Positions 51,202 to 61,056 of a stretch of DNA of 64,000 nucleotides are shown in pieces. The stretch is from CAZRAL01 sp964598005 (lineage in GTDB: Bacteria; Pseudomonadota; Gammaproteobacteria; Burkholderiales; Usitatibacteraceae), in assembly GCA_964598005.1 (NCBI GenBank), contig CAZRAL010000007.1, forward strand, positions 1-64,000, written 5' to 3'. The translations under genes were made by a program, and so were the position numbers. How positions within the stretch are numbered: position 1 is the first letter of the stretch; the number at the start of each line of letters is the position of its first letter. The notes beneath the pieces were generated by a model that saw nothing but the letters and a program-made list of their open reading frames with translations, was not told the origin of the DNA and did not search any database.

Positions 51202-54200
51202 GCGATTTCTCCTTGTGCCTGGACTAACGCCGCGCGCTCATCTCCTAGTGGGGTATCCAGCCAGTCCACCTTGCGCATCTTGCGGACAACGACGAATTCA
51301 TCACGATTCGTGCCTATCGTGCCGTGGTAATTGAAGCCATAGCTCTGTTGCGCGTAACCGCCAATCATGTGAGTCGGTTTGAGCACGATCCGGGTGACCG
51401 AGTTGTGAATACCGCCACGCACCCCGGTAATTTCCGATCCCGGGGTATTGATTATTTTTTCCTGCGAGTGGTACATCATCACCATGCCGGGATTTACCCG
51501 CTGGCTCACCACCGCGCGTGCGGCCACCGCACCATTGATGTTAAACAGCTCGACCCAGTCGTTGTCCACAATATCCGCCGCCTTTGCATCGTCTTCGCTC
51601 AGCCAGATCACGGTACCACCCCGGTTCAGGGTAAGCATCATCAGATTGTCGCTATAGGTGCTGTGAATACCCCACTTCTGGTGAGGCGTAATAAAATTCA
51701 GCAGCACTTCTTTGTTGCCGTTGGGCTTGATATTGTGGATGCCAGTAGTGGTTTTCAGGTCGACCGGGGGCCGGTAGCTTGAGAAGCCTTCGCCAAACGC
51801 AATCATCCACGGGTGATCCTGATAGAACTGTTGGCGTCCCGTCAAAGTACGCCATGGTATCAACTCGTGCACGTTGGTGTAACCGGCGTTATACGAGACC
51901 GTTTCGCTCTCGATGCCGCTCCAGGTGGGAGAACTGATAATCTTGCGCGGTTGCGCCTGAATGTCGCGGAAGCGAATTTTCTCGTCCTCGCGATGTAGCG
52001 CCAGATGGGCGTGGTCACGACCGGTTTGCTTGCCCAGTGCTTCCCAAGCCTTCACCGCGACATGGCCATTGGTTTCAGGGGCAAGTTGCAATATCACTTC
52101 GCAAGCATCGATGTCGCTCACGATCTTCGGCATGCCCTTAGTGACACCTTCGTCCTGCGTCTTACCATTTAACTGACCAAGCTGCTCGACTTCGGTACCA
52201 GTCTTCCAGCTAATTCCTTTGCCACCGTTGCCGAGCTTATCCATCAATGGGCCCAGCGCCGTAAAGCGTTTGAATACATTAGGATAATCGCGCTCGACCA
52301 CTGTGATCTGCGGCGCTGTCTTGCCTGGAATGAGCTCACACTGGCCTTTTTTCCACTCTTTTACATCGAACGGTTGCGCCAACTCTGCTGGGGTGTCATG
52401 CATCAACGGCGTCAACACCACCTCCTTTTCAACGCCAAGGTGGCCCACACAGACTTCGCTGAATACTTTGGCAAAACCCTTGTAAATTTCCCAATCGCTG
52501 CGGCTCTGCCAGACTGGATCGACCGCGGTGCTGAGTGGATGGATGAAGGGATGCATGTCGCTGGTATTGAGGTCATTCTTTTCGTACCAGCTCGCCGTTG
52601 GCAATACAATGTCGCTATACAGGCAGGTCGTGCTCATACGGAAATCCAGCGTCACCAGCAAGTCGAGCTTGCCTTGCGGAGCATGGTCGTGCCAGGCCAC
52701 CTCGTTTGGCTTGGCCTCGTCGCTGCCAAGATCCTTGCCTTGTACGCCATTTTCGGTTCCCAGCAGATGTTTGCAGAAATACTCGTGCCCTTTGCCGCTG
52801 GAGCCTAGCAGATTGCTGCGCCAGACAAACAGATTGCGTGGCCAGTTTTGCGGTGCATCAGGATCCTCACAACTCATCTGCAATGTGCCACCTTTCAACG
52901 CACGAACGACATAGTCTTTGACGTCGAGTCCGGCAGCTGCAGCGTCCTTCACCACCTGCATGGGGTTGGTTTTAAGCTGTGGTGCACTAGGTAACCAGCC
53001 CATGCGTTCGGCGCGTACGTTGTAGTCGATCATCGCGCCGCCAAACAACGCCTTGTCGGCCAGCGGGGAGGCTATTTCGTTCATGTTCAGTTTTTCGTAG
53101 CGCCACTGGTCAGTGTGGGCATAAAAAAAACTGGTGCTGTTCATCTGCCGCGGTGGGCGCATCCAGTCGAGTGCAAAGGCCAGCGGCAGCCAGCCCGTCT
53201 GCGGGCGCAGCTTTTCCTGGCCCACGTAATGCGCCCAGCCACCGCCGCTTTGGCCGATGCAGCCGCACATCATCAGGAGGTTTATTACGCCACGATAATT
53301 CATGTCGGCGTGATACCAGTGATTCATCGCCGCGCCGATGATCACCATGGACCGGCCATGCGTTTTATCAGCATTATCGGCAAACTGGCGCGCCACGGTA
53401 ATCACCTGATCGCGCGGGACACCGGTAATACTTTCCTGCCAGGCCGGGGTGTAAGCGGCATTGTCATCGAAATTTTTTGCGCCACTGCCCAGCCCGCGGT
53501 CGATTCCATACTGCGCCACCTGCAGGTCGAACACGGTAGCCACCAGTGCATCACGTTCGTCGCCTGCTTTGCCAAGACGAAGGGTTACCGCAGGCACCCT
53601 GACATGATTAATATCGCCATTTTGCGCATTGGCTGTGAAATGAGAAGTGGCGTTACCGCCAAAATACGGAAAACCAACATCGACCACCTGATGCGCCTGT
53701 TCGCCATCCTCGATCACTGACAGTTTGAGCTTGACCTCGGCGCCGTGACATGCTTCTCTGGATTCAAGATTCCACTTACCTTCATCTTCACGGCCAGCCT
53801 CGCCCCAGCGAAAGCCAATGGAGCCATTTGGCAGCACTACGTTGCCTGCAACATCGAATGCCACCGTCTTCCAATCAGCGTTGCCTTTCTGACCCATGCT
53901 GCCATTAAAGTCACTGGCGCGCAGGTAGCGATCAGGCACCATGGTAACCCTGCCATCAGGCAGGGTGTGTTGTTTGAGCATCACCAGCAAAGGCAAGTCA
54001 GTGTAACGGCGCGCGTAATCGTCGAAGTAACGGCTGCGCGGCTTGCCTCCCTCTGGAAAATAAAATTCTTTGAGCGCCACATGGCCCATGGCCATGGCAA
54101 GCGCGGCATCGGTACCCTGTTTGGGGTGTAGCCAATGATCGGACAGCTTGGCAACTTCCGAGTAATCCGGTGTTATCGCTACCGTTTTGGCACCTTTGTA

Positions 54201-55016
54201 GCGTACCTCGGTAAAAAAATGGGCATCGGGTGTACGGGTCTGTGGGACATTGGAGCCCCAGGCGATAATATAGCTGCTGTTATACCAGTCGGCCGATTCG
54301 GGCACGTCAGTCTGCTCACCCCAAATCTGCGGGCTGGCAGGCGGCAGGTCACAATACCAGTCGTAAAAGCTCATGCATACACCGCCAATGAGCGACAGAT
54401 AGCGGCTACCAGCGGCATAACTCACCATGGACATGGCCGGAATCGGCGAAAAACCAATGACCCGATCAGCCCCGTATGTTTTGATGGTGTAAACATTGGC
54501 CGCAGCAATCAACTGGTTCACTTCGTCCCAGGTGGATCGTACAAACCCCCCCATGCCGCGCACCTGCTGATAATCGCGTCGCGCATTATCGTCTTGCACG
54601 ATGCTGGCCCAGGCATCGACCGGCGTTTTCGCGACCTTGAGAGCCGCCCGCCAGCGTTTGAGCAAACGGCCACGCACCAAGGGGTATTTCACCCGGTTGG
54701 CGCTGTACAAGTACCAGCTGTAACTGGCGCCACGCGAGCAGCCGCGCGGCTCGTGGTTAGGCATGTCCCAACGGGTGCGCGGGTAGTCGGTTTGCTGGGT
54801 CTCCCAGGTGACGATGCCGCCCTTCACATAGATTTTCCACGAGCAACTGCCTGTGCAATTGACGCCATGGGTGGAGCGAACAACCTTATCATGCGCCCAG
54901 CGATTGCGATAAGCGTCTTCCCACGTCCGGTCTTCACCAGTGGTGATACCGTGACTATCCGAAAATGGCTCGCGCGGATTCGAAAAATAATTTAGACGAT
55001 CAAGAAAATGGCTCAT
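51198..55016 (-). CDS. narG: respiratory nitrate reductase alpha subunit NarG
   Basis: 1272 residues, full length. The N-terminal STHGVNCTGSCSWKIY supplies the His and Cys ligands of the FS0 cluster. ESADWYNSSYIIAWGSN contains the Asp that ligates molybdenum in E. coli NarG. The bis-MGD binding regions and C-terminal domain are intact. There is no twin-arginine signal, so this is the cytoplasm-facing Nar type. It lies 41 bases after narK2. Confidence 0.98.
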   Translation of the reverse strand: MSHFLDRLNYFSNPREPFSDSHGITTGEDRTWEDAYRNRWAHDKVVRSTHGVNCTGSCSWKIYVKGGIVTWETQQTDYPRTRWDMPNHEPRGCSRGASYSWYLYSANRVKYPLVRGRLLKRWRAALKVAKTPVDAWASIVQDDNARRDYQQVRGMGGFVRSTWDEVNQLIAAANVYTIKTYGADRVIGFSPIPAMSMVSYAAGSRYLSLIGGVCMSFYDWYCDLPPASPQIWGEQTDVPESADWYNSSYIIAWGSNVPQTRTPDAHFFTEVRYKGAKTVAITPDYSEVAKLSDHWLHPKQGTDAALAMAMGHVALKEFYFPEGGKPRSRYFDDYARRYTDLPLLVMLKQHTLPDGRVTMVPDRYLRASDFNGSMGQKGNADWKTVAFDVAGNVVLPNGSIGFRWGEAGREDEGKWNLESREACHGAEVKLKLSVIEDGEQAHQVVDVGFPYFGGNATSHFTANAQNGDINHVRVPAVTLRLGKAGDERDALVATVFDLQVAQYGIDRGLGSGAKNFDDNAAYTPAWQESITGVPRDQVITVARQFADNADKTHGRSMVIIGAAMNHWYHADMNYRGVINLLMMCGCIGQSGGGWAHYVGQEKLRPQTGWLPLAFALDWMRPPRQMNSTSFFYAHTDQWRYEKLNMNEIASPLADKALFGGAMIDYNVRAERMGWLPSAPQLKTNPMQVVKDAAAAGLDVKDYVVRALKGGTLQMSCEDPDAPQNWPRNLFVWRSNLLGSSGKGHEYFCKHLLGTENGVQGKDLGSDEAKPNEVAWHDHAPQGKLDLLVTLDFRMSTTCLYSDIVLPTASWYEKNDLNTSDMHPFIHPLSTAVDPVWQSRSDWEIYKGFAKVFSEVCVGHLGVEKEVVLTPLMHDTPAELAQPFDVKEWKKGQCELIPGKTAPQITVVERDYPNVFKRFTALGPLMDKLGNGGKGISWKTGTEVEQLGQLNGKTQDEGVTKGMPKIVSDIDACEVILQLAPETNGHVAVKAWEALGKQTGRDHAHLALHREDEKIRFRDIQAQPRKIISSPTWSGIESETVSYNAGYTNVHELIPWRTLTGRQQFYQDHPWMIAFGEGFSSYRPPVDLKTTTGIHNIKPNGNKEVLLNFITPHQKWGIHSTYSDNLMMLTLNRGGTVIWLSEDDAKAADIVDNDWVELFNINGAVAARAVVSQRVNPGMVMMYHSQEKIINTPGSEITGVRGGIHNSVTRIVLKPTHMIGGYAQQSYGFNYHGTIGTNRDEFVVVRKMRKVDWLDTPLGDERAALVQAQGEIA

Positions 55017-55057
55017 GGAAACTCCGAAAAACTATTGACACAGCATTGGAAAACCGC

Positions 55058-56686
55058 CTAAGGATTTTTGATTTCGGCGCTGGGCCGTAAATAGAACCAC
55101 CAGTTCAGAACCAGACAAAGTGCGTAGAAAGCAGCGAATCCGTACATGGCAAACTGCGGAGTTCCAGCCTTGATCTGTGCGCCAATAACCACCGGGGCAA
55201 TGAAGGCGCCATAAGCAGCAACAGCTGATGTCCAGCCGAGTACCGGACCAGCTTGCTGACGATCGAAGATCACACCGATGGTGCGAAAGGTAGAGCCATT
55301 GCCGATACCACTCGCCGCAAACAGCAAGACAAAAAGCCACATGAACAGCGAAAAATATTGCTCCGGCGTCGCCGAGCTATACGCTTGCATCATGACGTAA
55401 CCCACAGCGCCGGAGGCTGCCACCATCACAGCAGAGACGATCTGCGTCACAATCGAACCGCCAACCTTGTCAGAAATCCAGCCGCCAACAGGCCGAATCA
55501 ACGCACCCACAAAGGGGCCAATCCACGCGTAGGTAAGCGCCGATGGCGCATTGGGATTTTTCAGACTATGCTGCATCACTCCCGCCGCATCAGGAGCATG
55601 GCTTACGCCGAATATCACCGTAATCGATAGCGGCAACGCCATCGAGAAGCCGATGAACGAGCCAAAGGTCACGATATAGAGAAGCGTCATCGACCACGTA
55701 TGCTTGTTTCTGAAAATCTCGAACTGCTTGGCAATGTTCCCCTTCATTTCGCCGAAGGCTGCCAGCTTCATGGCGCCCAGCGTGGCTACAATCGTCAGCG
55801 GCAGAGCCACCCACATGTTAAGAATGCCCAGTCCCGTCGGCTCTGGCAAATAGAGGTAAAGCCCCAGCCCGCCGATGATCCAGGTAATGCCCCAAAGATA
55901 AAGAATTTTGCCGAATGCCGCGATCGTACCGCCATAGTTTGGCGACAGTGGTAGTAAATTATTCATGCCAAACCATGCCGCGATAACAAGCGGCACCAAA
56001 ATCGCGGCCCAAATAAAGCCTGCATTTTGGATGAAGGTTGGCGTGCCAGCAGCGATCTTGCCCATGATCCAGCCGCTGTCTTTATTGAGTACCATCGAAT
56101 CGCCACCAATTGCACCGAATAAACCAACCGTCATAACTAGTGGAATCAACACCTGCATAGTGGTCACGCCAAAGTTGCCCAATCCGGCGTTGAGGCCCAA
56201 ACCAGTGCCCTGCAATCGTTTGGGGAAAAAACCGGAGATATTGGACATCGAGCAAGCAAAATTACCGCCGCCAATACCAGACAGGAATGCGCAGGTCTGA
56301 AACACCCACAGTGGCGTGTTTTTGTCTTGTAGCGCAATGCCTGTCCATATCGCCGGAATGATAAGCAAGGCAGAGGTCAAAAAAATGGTGTTGCGCCCGC
56401 CCGCGAGCCGAATGAAAAATGATGCCGGTATGCGCATCGTTGCCCCCATCAGCCCTGCGATAGCAGTCAATGTAAACATGTCTGCTGGCTTGAATGGAAA
56501 GCCCAGATTGAGCATCTGTACGGTAATCATGCCCCACATCGCCCAGACAGCAAAGCCACACAGCAAGTTGGGGATGGAAATCCATAGATTACGGTTGGCA
56601 ATGCGGAGGCCTGTGTTTTCCCAAAACTGATTATCTTCCGGGCGCCAATCGGCAATATCGGCGCGGGATGGTGTTGTGTTGGTCAT
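55058..56686 (-). CDS. narK2: nitrate/nitrite transporter, NarK2-type
   Basis: 542 residues with 12 or more membrane helices of the MFS nitrate/nitrite porter family. The nitrate signature is seen in GIGGGNFACSMSNISGFFP and GLNAGLGNFGVTTMQ, and a second in GNGSTFRTIGVIFDRQQAGP. It is longer than E. coli NarK (463), mainly from loops. The NarK2 type is mostly a nitrate/nitrite antiporter. It sits directly upstream of narG, as in other NarK1/NarK2 organisms. Confidence 0.94.
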   Translation of the reverse strand: MTNTTPSRADIADWRPEDNQFWENTGLRIANRNLWISIPNLLCGFAVWAMWGMITVQMLNLGFPFKPADMFTLTAIAGLMGATMRIPASFFIRLAGGRNTIFLTSALLIIPAIWTGIALQDKNTPLWVFQTCAFLSGIGGGNFACSMSNISGFFPKRLQGTGLGLNAGLGNFGVTTMQVLIPLVMTVGLFGAIGGDSMVLNKDSGWIMGKIAAGTPTFIQNAGFIWAAILVPLVIAAWFGMNNLLPLSPNYGGTIAAFGKILYLWGITWIIGGLGLYLYLPEPTGLGILNMWVALPLTIVATLGAMKLAAFGEMKGNIAKQFEIFRNKHTWSMTLLYIVTFGSFIGFSMALPLSITVIFGVSHAPDAAGVMQHSLKNPNAPSALTYAWIGPFVGALIRPVGGWISDKVGGSIVTQIVSAVMVAASGAVGYVMMQAYSSATPEQYFSLFMWLFVLLFAASGIGNGSTFRTIGVIFDRQQAGPVLGWTSAVAAYGAFIAPVVIGAQIKAGTPQFAMYGFAAFYALCLVLNWWFYLRPSAEIKNP

Positions 56687-56715
56687 GATGTTCTTTCGAG
56701 AAATAAAAACCGGTT

Positions 56716-57969
56716 TTACAGATTGAAAGGCTTGGCGTTGGTGCCCATCAACTCGGTGCGACGGACCTCAGTCCAGTACATCCAGATCAATGAAACCCAC
56801 ACGACGCCGTACATCAGCATGAACGCCGAAGAACGAATGCCCGTCAAATCAACCAGCGCGCCAAACATGATCGGCAGGATAAAACCGCCCAAACCGCCAG
56901 CGAGCCCGACAATTCCCGAGATCACCCCGATGTTTGCGCTGTATTCATCGGAAATGTATTTGAATACCGAGGCCTTGCCGAAGGCCCACGCTACGCCAAC
57001 AATGAACATCAGCACAGTGAATACCCAGACGTTGAGGCCGAGATGAAATGTCGCCGGGCCATTAATGGTTTGCACCGTAAAATCAGTTTGGGGATAAGAC
57101 AGAATAAAAAGACAAATCCAGCTCACCCACAACACCCACCAGGTAACCGAGTGCGCGCCGTGTTTATCCGATAGCCAGCCACCCACCGCGCGCAACACCC
57201 CCCCGGGAAGCGAAAAACATGCTGCCAATAATGCAGCCGTGCGGATGTCGAGGCCGAATTCGCCTACATAGTACTGAACCATCCATAGCGACAACGCGAC
57301 ATATCCACCAAACACAATGGAGTAATACTGGCAATATTTCCATACCTTGGGATCCTTCAGTGCCTGAAGCTGTTGTCGCCAGGTAATTTTTGAAGATACC
57401 AGGTGAGAGGGATCGTCGTAACTCAAGAACCAGAAAAGAACGGCTGTCACCAGAAGTGCCACCGCATAGACTTGCGGAACGATAGTCCAGCCAAATGCCA
57501 GCAGCAGTGCTGGCGCGACAAATTTATTGAGCGCGGCACCGGAATTGCCGGCGCCAAATACACCCATCGCAAAACCTTGCTGATCTTTTTTGAACCAGCG
57601 CGCAACATAAGGCGTGCCGACCGAAAAAGAACCGCCCGCCATACCCACAAATAGCCCCAGCACTAAGTAATGCCAATATTCGGTTGCATACGAAATAAGC
57701 CAGATCGGTATGACACAACTCAACATCAGTACAAACAATACAATTCTGCCGCCAAATTTGTCTGTCCACATCCCGAGCGGCACGCGGATCAGTGAGCCCG
57801 TCAATACCGGTGTTGCGGTAAGCAGACCGAATTGGGTAGCATTAAGTCCGAGCGTTTTTTTGATCGGTATGCCGATGACGCCAAACATCATCCAGATCGC
57901 AAAACAAACCGTGAACGAAAGTGTGCTTGCAATCAATACGGATATCGCTTTACTACGCTGACTGGACAT
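56716..57969 (-). CDS. narK1: nitrate transporter, NarK1-type
   Basis: 417 residues, 12 membrane helices, MFS nitrate porter family. Blocks are CFAIWMMFGVIGIPIKKTLG, GMAGGSFSVGTPYVARWF and GNSGAALNKFVAP. The NarK1 type is usually a nitrate/proton symporter, so it would start nitrate uptake before nitrite accumulates. It is the first gene of the nar operon and is divergent from narX. Confidence 0.94.
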   Translation of the reverse strand: MSSQRSKAISVLIASTLSFTVCFAIWMMFGVIGIPIKKTLGLNATQFGLLTATPVLTGSLIRVPLGMWTDKFGGRIVLFVLMLSCVIPIWLISYATEYWHYLVLGLFVGMAGGSFSVGTPYVARWFKKDQQGFAMGVFGAGNSGAALNKFVAPALLLAFGWTIVPQVYAVALLVTAVLFWFLSYDDPSHLVSSKITWRQQLQALKDPKVWKYCQYYSIVFGGYVALSLWMVQYYVGEFGLDIRTAALLAACFSLPGGVLRAVGGWLSDKHGAHSVTWWVLWVSWICLFILSYPQTDFTVQTINGPATFHLGLNVWVFTVLMFIVGVAWAFGKASVFKYISDEYSANIGVISGIVGLAGGLGGFILPIMFGALVDLTGIRSSAFMLMYGVVWVSLIWMYWTEVRRTELMGTNAKPFNL

Positions 57970-58336
57970 GGTGGCTACCTATTTACATTTTGAATGGGCC
58001 TAGTTTAGTTATCGGCCATAGCAACGCAAGACCCGAATCACTCTCAATATATTCCCTCATTACCCCCAAAGTGGTAGAGAAAAAGTGCGGTGTAAACAAA
58101 GCAATAGCGCGAAACCCAGTAAAGCCGCATGATCGAATCAGCGCGTTCCTCAAACAACTTGTCGCTATGGAAAATTGGAGGTACTCCCATGTATCCAGAG
58201 GATGATTGGGAGCGCTTCTGTTGAGATGCAAGTACCCATATTGTTTGAAAAATTTTGTTGCTACCCTGATCTGTAGCATGCGATACATTGCATTTGGCGT
58301 TATGCTCGACACGGCAACTGTTTAAGGGAGGCAGTA
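57970..58336. promoter_or_regulatory. divergent intergenic region between narK1 and narX
   Basis: This 367-base gap must hold the nar operon promoter. I see no full FNR site. Two NarL-type heptamers match TACYYMT (TACCTAT at 57975-57981 and TACCCAT in the segment near 58235), but neither has an inverted partner at two bases. A tiny frame at 58190-58225 (MYPEDDWERFC) has GGAGG seven bases upstream. Nothing else recognisable. Confidence 0.4.
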
Positions 58337-60241
58337 ATGGTTAACTTGAAACGCGTGCTGGCCCATTCGATCCGGATGCGAATCGGCGGCCCGATGGCAG
58401 TCATTGCCATTCTGGCGACGGCATCCATCGTTGGCGCCGCGGTTTTCGCCGAACAAAGCACTGGAAAATCCAGCGCCATCAATCTCGCAGGATCATTGCG
58501 CATGCAGTCTTACAAAATAGCCGCCATTGCAGCCAGTACATGGCGTGCCCCAGAGGTAAAACGTGTGGAATTACAGTTGGCTGCTACCGATTTCAATAGA
58601 AGGTTGAACCATCCCATGCTGCTTGCGGCCATTCCTGCCAGCCATGCTGACCCAATGGCAAAAGCATTTCAGGCCATCAGGACCGAGTGGGAATCTTCGC
58701 TCAAAGCCCTCTTATTGGCGCAGACTGATCCAGCCGCTGACCAAAAACGGGTTGACCTTTTTGTCGCTTCTATAGACCGGTTTGTCCAAATGCTCGAAGA
58801 CGATTTCGAAGGCAAAATACGGGCGTTTCGTTTGTTTCAAGGAGAGGCACTCCTTTTGATCGTAATTATCACTATCATCGCATCGTATATCCTGCACAGC
58901 CAGGTGGTCCAGCCACTGGGTGAGCTTGTGCGGACGGCACATCGTGTACGCTCGGGAGACCTTTCAGCACGCTCCACAGAGGTTGGAGACGACGAATTGG
59001 GCCAGCTTGGACGTACCTTCAACACGATGATGGAGGATTTGGCGCAAAGTTACGCCCATCTTGAGGATCGCGTTGTTGAAAAAACAAAGGAATTGCAGCG
59101 CAGCAACGAATCGCTGGAACTGCTTTATAAAACCTCGCGCACTTTATCGGAGCGTGATGTTACTCGTGTGGCACTTGATAGCGTGTTGCGCGATGTCCAG
59201 CATGCCCTCGACGCGCAGGCAGGCGTGATTTGCACCCATGCCGGTGCCGAGCCGGTGGCTGCAACGGGGCTCTCATTGCGCGGTGTGCCACTGGTCAGGC
59301 AGGTTATTCCGCCCTCAGATGAGGATATCTGCGCCACCCGCCAATGCCACGAATGCCTAGAAGGCAAAGCGATTAGCGTGCACGCTGCCTCCATCAACGA
59401 CAAACACAGCGTCGATATTCTGGTTCCACTAACCGATTCTGGTCGGTCGTTTGGCGAGATGATATTGCGGGTCGCCAGTGACAAAGCTATCGAAGACTGG
59501 CAGCTAAAGTTAATCGACGCGATCGGCCGGCACATTGGTGTGGCGCTGGCTCACGCGCAGCGTGGCGAAAGCCGTCACCGGCTCGCACTGCTGGAAGAAC
59601 GAGCCGCCATTGCCCGAGAACTGCACGATTCGCTTGCACAGTCGCTAGCCTATCTGAAGATTCAAATGGCCCGCCTTGAACCTGTTCTGAAACAATCTTC
59701 CGCTGCCTCCCTTGCGGAAAATATCGTTGGCGAAATTCGCGAGGGCTTGTCAAGCGCCTATCGGCAGTTGCGCGAACTGCTTACCACGTTCCGTCTGGGC
59801 ATGAGCGGTAAAGGACTGCGCGTTGCGCTGGAGGAAGCTGCCCGGGAGTATTCTAGCCGGGGCAGCTTTCACATTCGGGTTGATAATCAGCTAGTGGGCC
59901 TGGAACTGGCTGCCAATGAAGAAGTGCACGTGCTACAGATCGTTCGTGAGGCACTATCGAATGTGGTTCAGCATGCTGGCGCCACCGACGTTTCAGTCAG
60001 CCTGAAAATAGATAACCACCATCTGGTCAGTGTTTCCATCGATGACAATGGCCGTGGCATGAAGGCAACGCGCTCGCCCGAACATCATTACGGCTTCGCG
60101 ATCATGCAAGATCGCGCAAAAAGCCTGCGCGGCAATATTCAATTTTTGAGTCGCGAAGAAGGCGGCACCCGGGTAGAGCTTGTCTTTACTGCCTTGTCAC
60201 CCTTCGCGGAACGCAGCAATCTGGAGATTGTCGGTGTATGA
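58337..60241 (+). CDS. narX: nitrate/nitrite sensor histidine kinase NarX
   Basis: 634 residues from an ATG behind GGGAGG. Membrane helix 1 (PMAVIAILATASIVGAAVF) leads to a periplasmic sensor with the P-box INLAGSLRMQSYKI that binds nitrate in NarX/NarQ. Helix 2 (ALLLIVIITIIASYILHS) is followed by a HAMP domain. A central region has the cysteines CATRQCHECLEG. HisKA_3 has the phosphorylated His in ARELHDSLAQSLAYLK, and HATPase_c follows with DDNGRGM. It signals to NarL, encoded next with an ATGA overlap. Confidence 0.97.
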   Translation: MVNLKRVLAHSIRMRIGGPMAVIAILATASIVGAAVFAEQSTGKSSAINLAGSLRMQSYKIAAIAASTWRAPEVKRVELQLAATDFNRRLNHPMLLAAIPASHADPMAKAFQAIRTEWESSLKALLLAQTDPAADQKRVDLFVASIDRFVQMLEDDFEGKIRAFRLFQGEALLLIVIITIIASYILHSQVVQPLGELVRTAHRVRSGDLSARSTEVGDDELGQLGRTFNTMMEDLAQSYAHLEDRVVEKTKELQRSNESLELLYKTSRTLSERDVTRVALDSVLRDVQHALDAQAGVICTHAGAEPVAATGLSLRGVPLVRQVIPPSDEDICATRQCHECLEGKAISVHAASINDKHSVDILVPLTDSGRSFGEMILRVASDKAIEDWQLKLIDAIGRHIGVALAHAQRGESRHRLALLEERAAIARELHDSLAQSLAYLKIQMARLEPVLKQSSAASLAENIVGEIREGLSSAYRQLRELLTTFRLGMSGKGLRVALEEAAREYSSRGSFHIRVDNQLVGLELAANEEVHVLQIVREALSNVVQHAGATDVSVSLKIDNHHLVSVSIDDNGRGMKATRSPEHHYGFAIMQDRAKSLRGNIQFLSREEGGTRVELVFTALSPFAERSNLEIVGV

Positions 60242-60918
60242 ACCTCCCAAATGACGGCGCCCGTGTCCTGCTGATCGACGATCACCCGCTATTTCGCCGC
60301 GGGATCACGCAACTGTTGGGTATGGCACCGGAATTTACATTAGTCGGTGAGGCATCGTCCGGCCCGGATGGCGTAAAGGCAGCACTTCAGACCAGCCCCG
60401 ATCTGATTTTGCTCGATCTGAACATGCAGGGGCAAGATGGAATTGCAACCTTGCATCACCTGCGCGATGCCGGTATCGATGCCCGTATTATCATCCTAAC
60501 CGTATCGGACAGCGCTGATGACCTTACCAATGCGATTCGCGCCGGTGCAGATGGTTATCTGCTAAAGGATATGGAGCCCGAGGATCTGCTATCGAATTTG
60601 CGCGAATCGATGTTTGGCCGTACAGTGATCAGCCCCCGCCTGATCGGAAAATTGACCGATGTCCTACGCGGAGAATCGCTGGCCACCTCCCGCGACGACG
60701 TTTTGCTGACCGAACGCGAACGCGATATTCTTGGATTGATTGCTCAGGGGAAAAGCAACAAACTCATCGCACGCGAACTGGAAATTGCGGAGAGTACCGT
60801 CAAGGTTCACGTAAAGAACCTGCTCAAAAAACTCAAGCTCCGCTCGCGTCTGGAAGCGGCGGTCTGGGCAATCAATCGTCAAACCAGGACAACTGATCTA
60901 TCGCCTAACGGAAAATAG
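60238..60918 (+). CDS. narL: nitrate/nitrite response regulator NarL
   Basis: 226 residues. The receiver domain starts VLLIDDHPLFRRGITQLL and has the phosphorylated Asp in DLILLDLNMQGQDG. The C-terminal LuxR/GerE helix-turn-helix is seen in LTERERDILGLIAQGKSNKL and ESTVKVHVKNLLKKLKL. Phosphorylated NarL should activate the divergent nar operon. Confidence 0.97.
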   Translation: MNLPNDGARVLLIDDHPLFRRGITQLLGMAPEFTLVGEASSGPDGVKAALQTSPDLILLDLNMQGQDGIATLHHLRDAGIDARIIILTVSDSADDLTNAIRAGADGYLLKDMEPEDLLSNLRESMFGRTVISPRLIGKLTDVLRGESLATSRDDVLLTERERDILGLIAQGKSNKLIARELEIAESTVKVHVKNLLKKLKLRSRLEAAVWAINRQTRTTDLSPNGK

Positions 60919-60946
60919 CATACGCACCGCGCACCTTAGCCACTTT

Positions 60947-60964
60947 GCATGATCTAAATCATGC
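60947..60964. promoter_or_regulatory. FNR/DNR-like palindrome upstream of nrdD
   Basis: GCATGATCTAAATCATGC is a perfect 18-base palindrome with the TGAT-N4-ATCA core of FNR/CRP-family sites (consensus TTGAT-N4-ATCAA). Its centre lies about 80 bases before the predicted nrdD transcription start, a possible class I activator position. Confidence 0.65.
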
Positions 60965-61000
60965 CCAAGCGAAATAATGGGGTGATTAGCTATCATATCG

Positions 61001-61028
61001 TTGACAACTACTATAGGTAGTGTATATC
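61001..61028 (+). promoter_or_regulatory. predicted sigma-70 promoter of nrdD
   Basis: TTGACA at 61001-61006, a 16-base spacer, and TATATC at 61023-61028. The start of transcription would be near 61035, giving a leader of only about 22-28 bases. One NrdR-like box fills the spacer, so repressor binding would block polymerase. Confidence 0.6.
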
Positions 61029-61055
61029 GTGTGCTTATACCACTATATATTATGG
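61008..61055. promoter_or_regulatory. pair of NrdR-box-like operators
   Basis: CTACTATAGGTAGTGT (61008-61023) and CCACTATATATTATGG (61040-61055) match the NrdR box consensus acaCwAtATaTwGtgt at about 12 and 13 of 16 positions. They lie exactly 32 bases apart, three helical turns, the normal spacing of paired NrdR boxes. The second box almost touches the nrdD start codon. nrdR itself is outside the window. Confidence 0.7.
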
Positions 61056-61056
61056 A

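Noticed and set aside
58130..58145. TGATCGAATCA in the narK1-narX gap as an FNR site
   Set aside because: The two half-sites are only three bases apart instead of four, so the symmetry required by FNR is not met.
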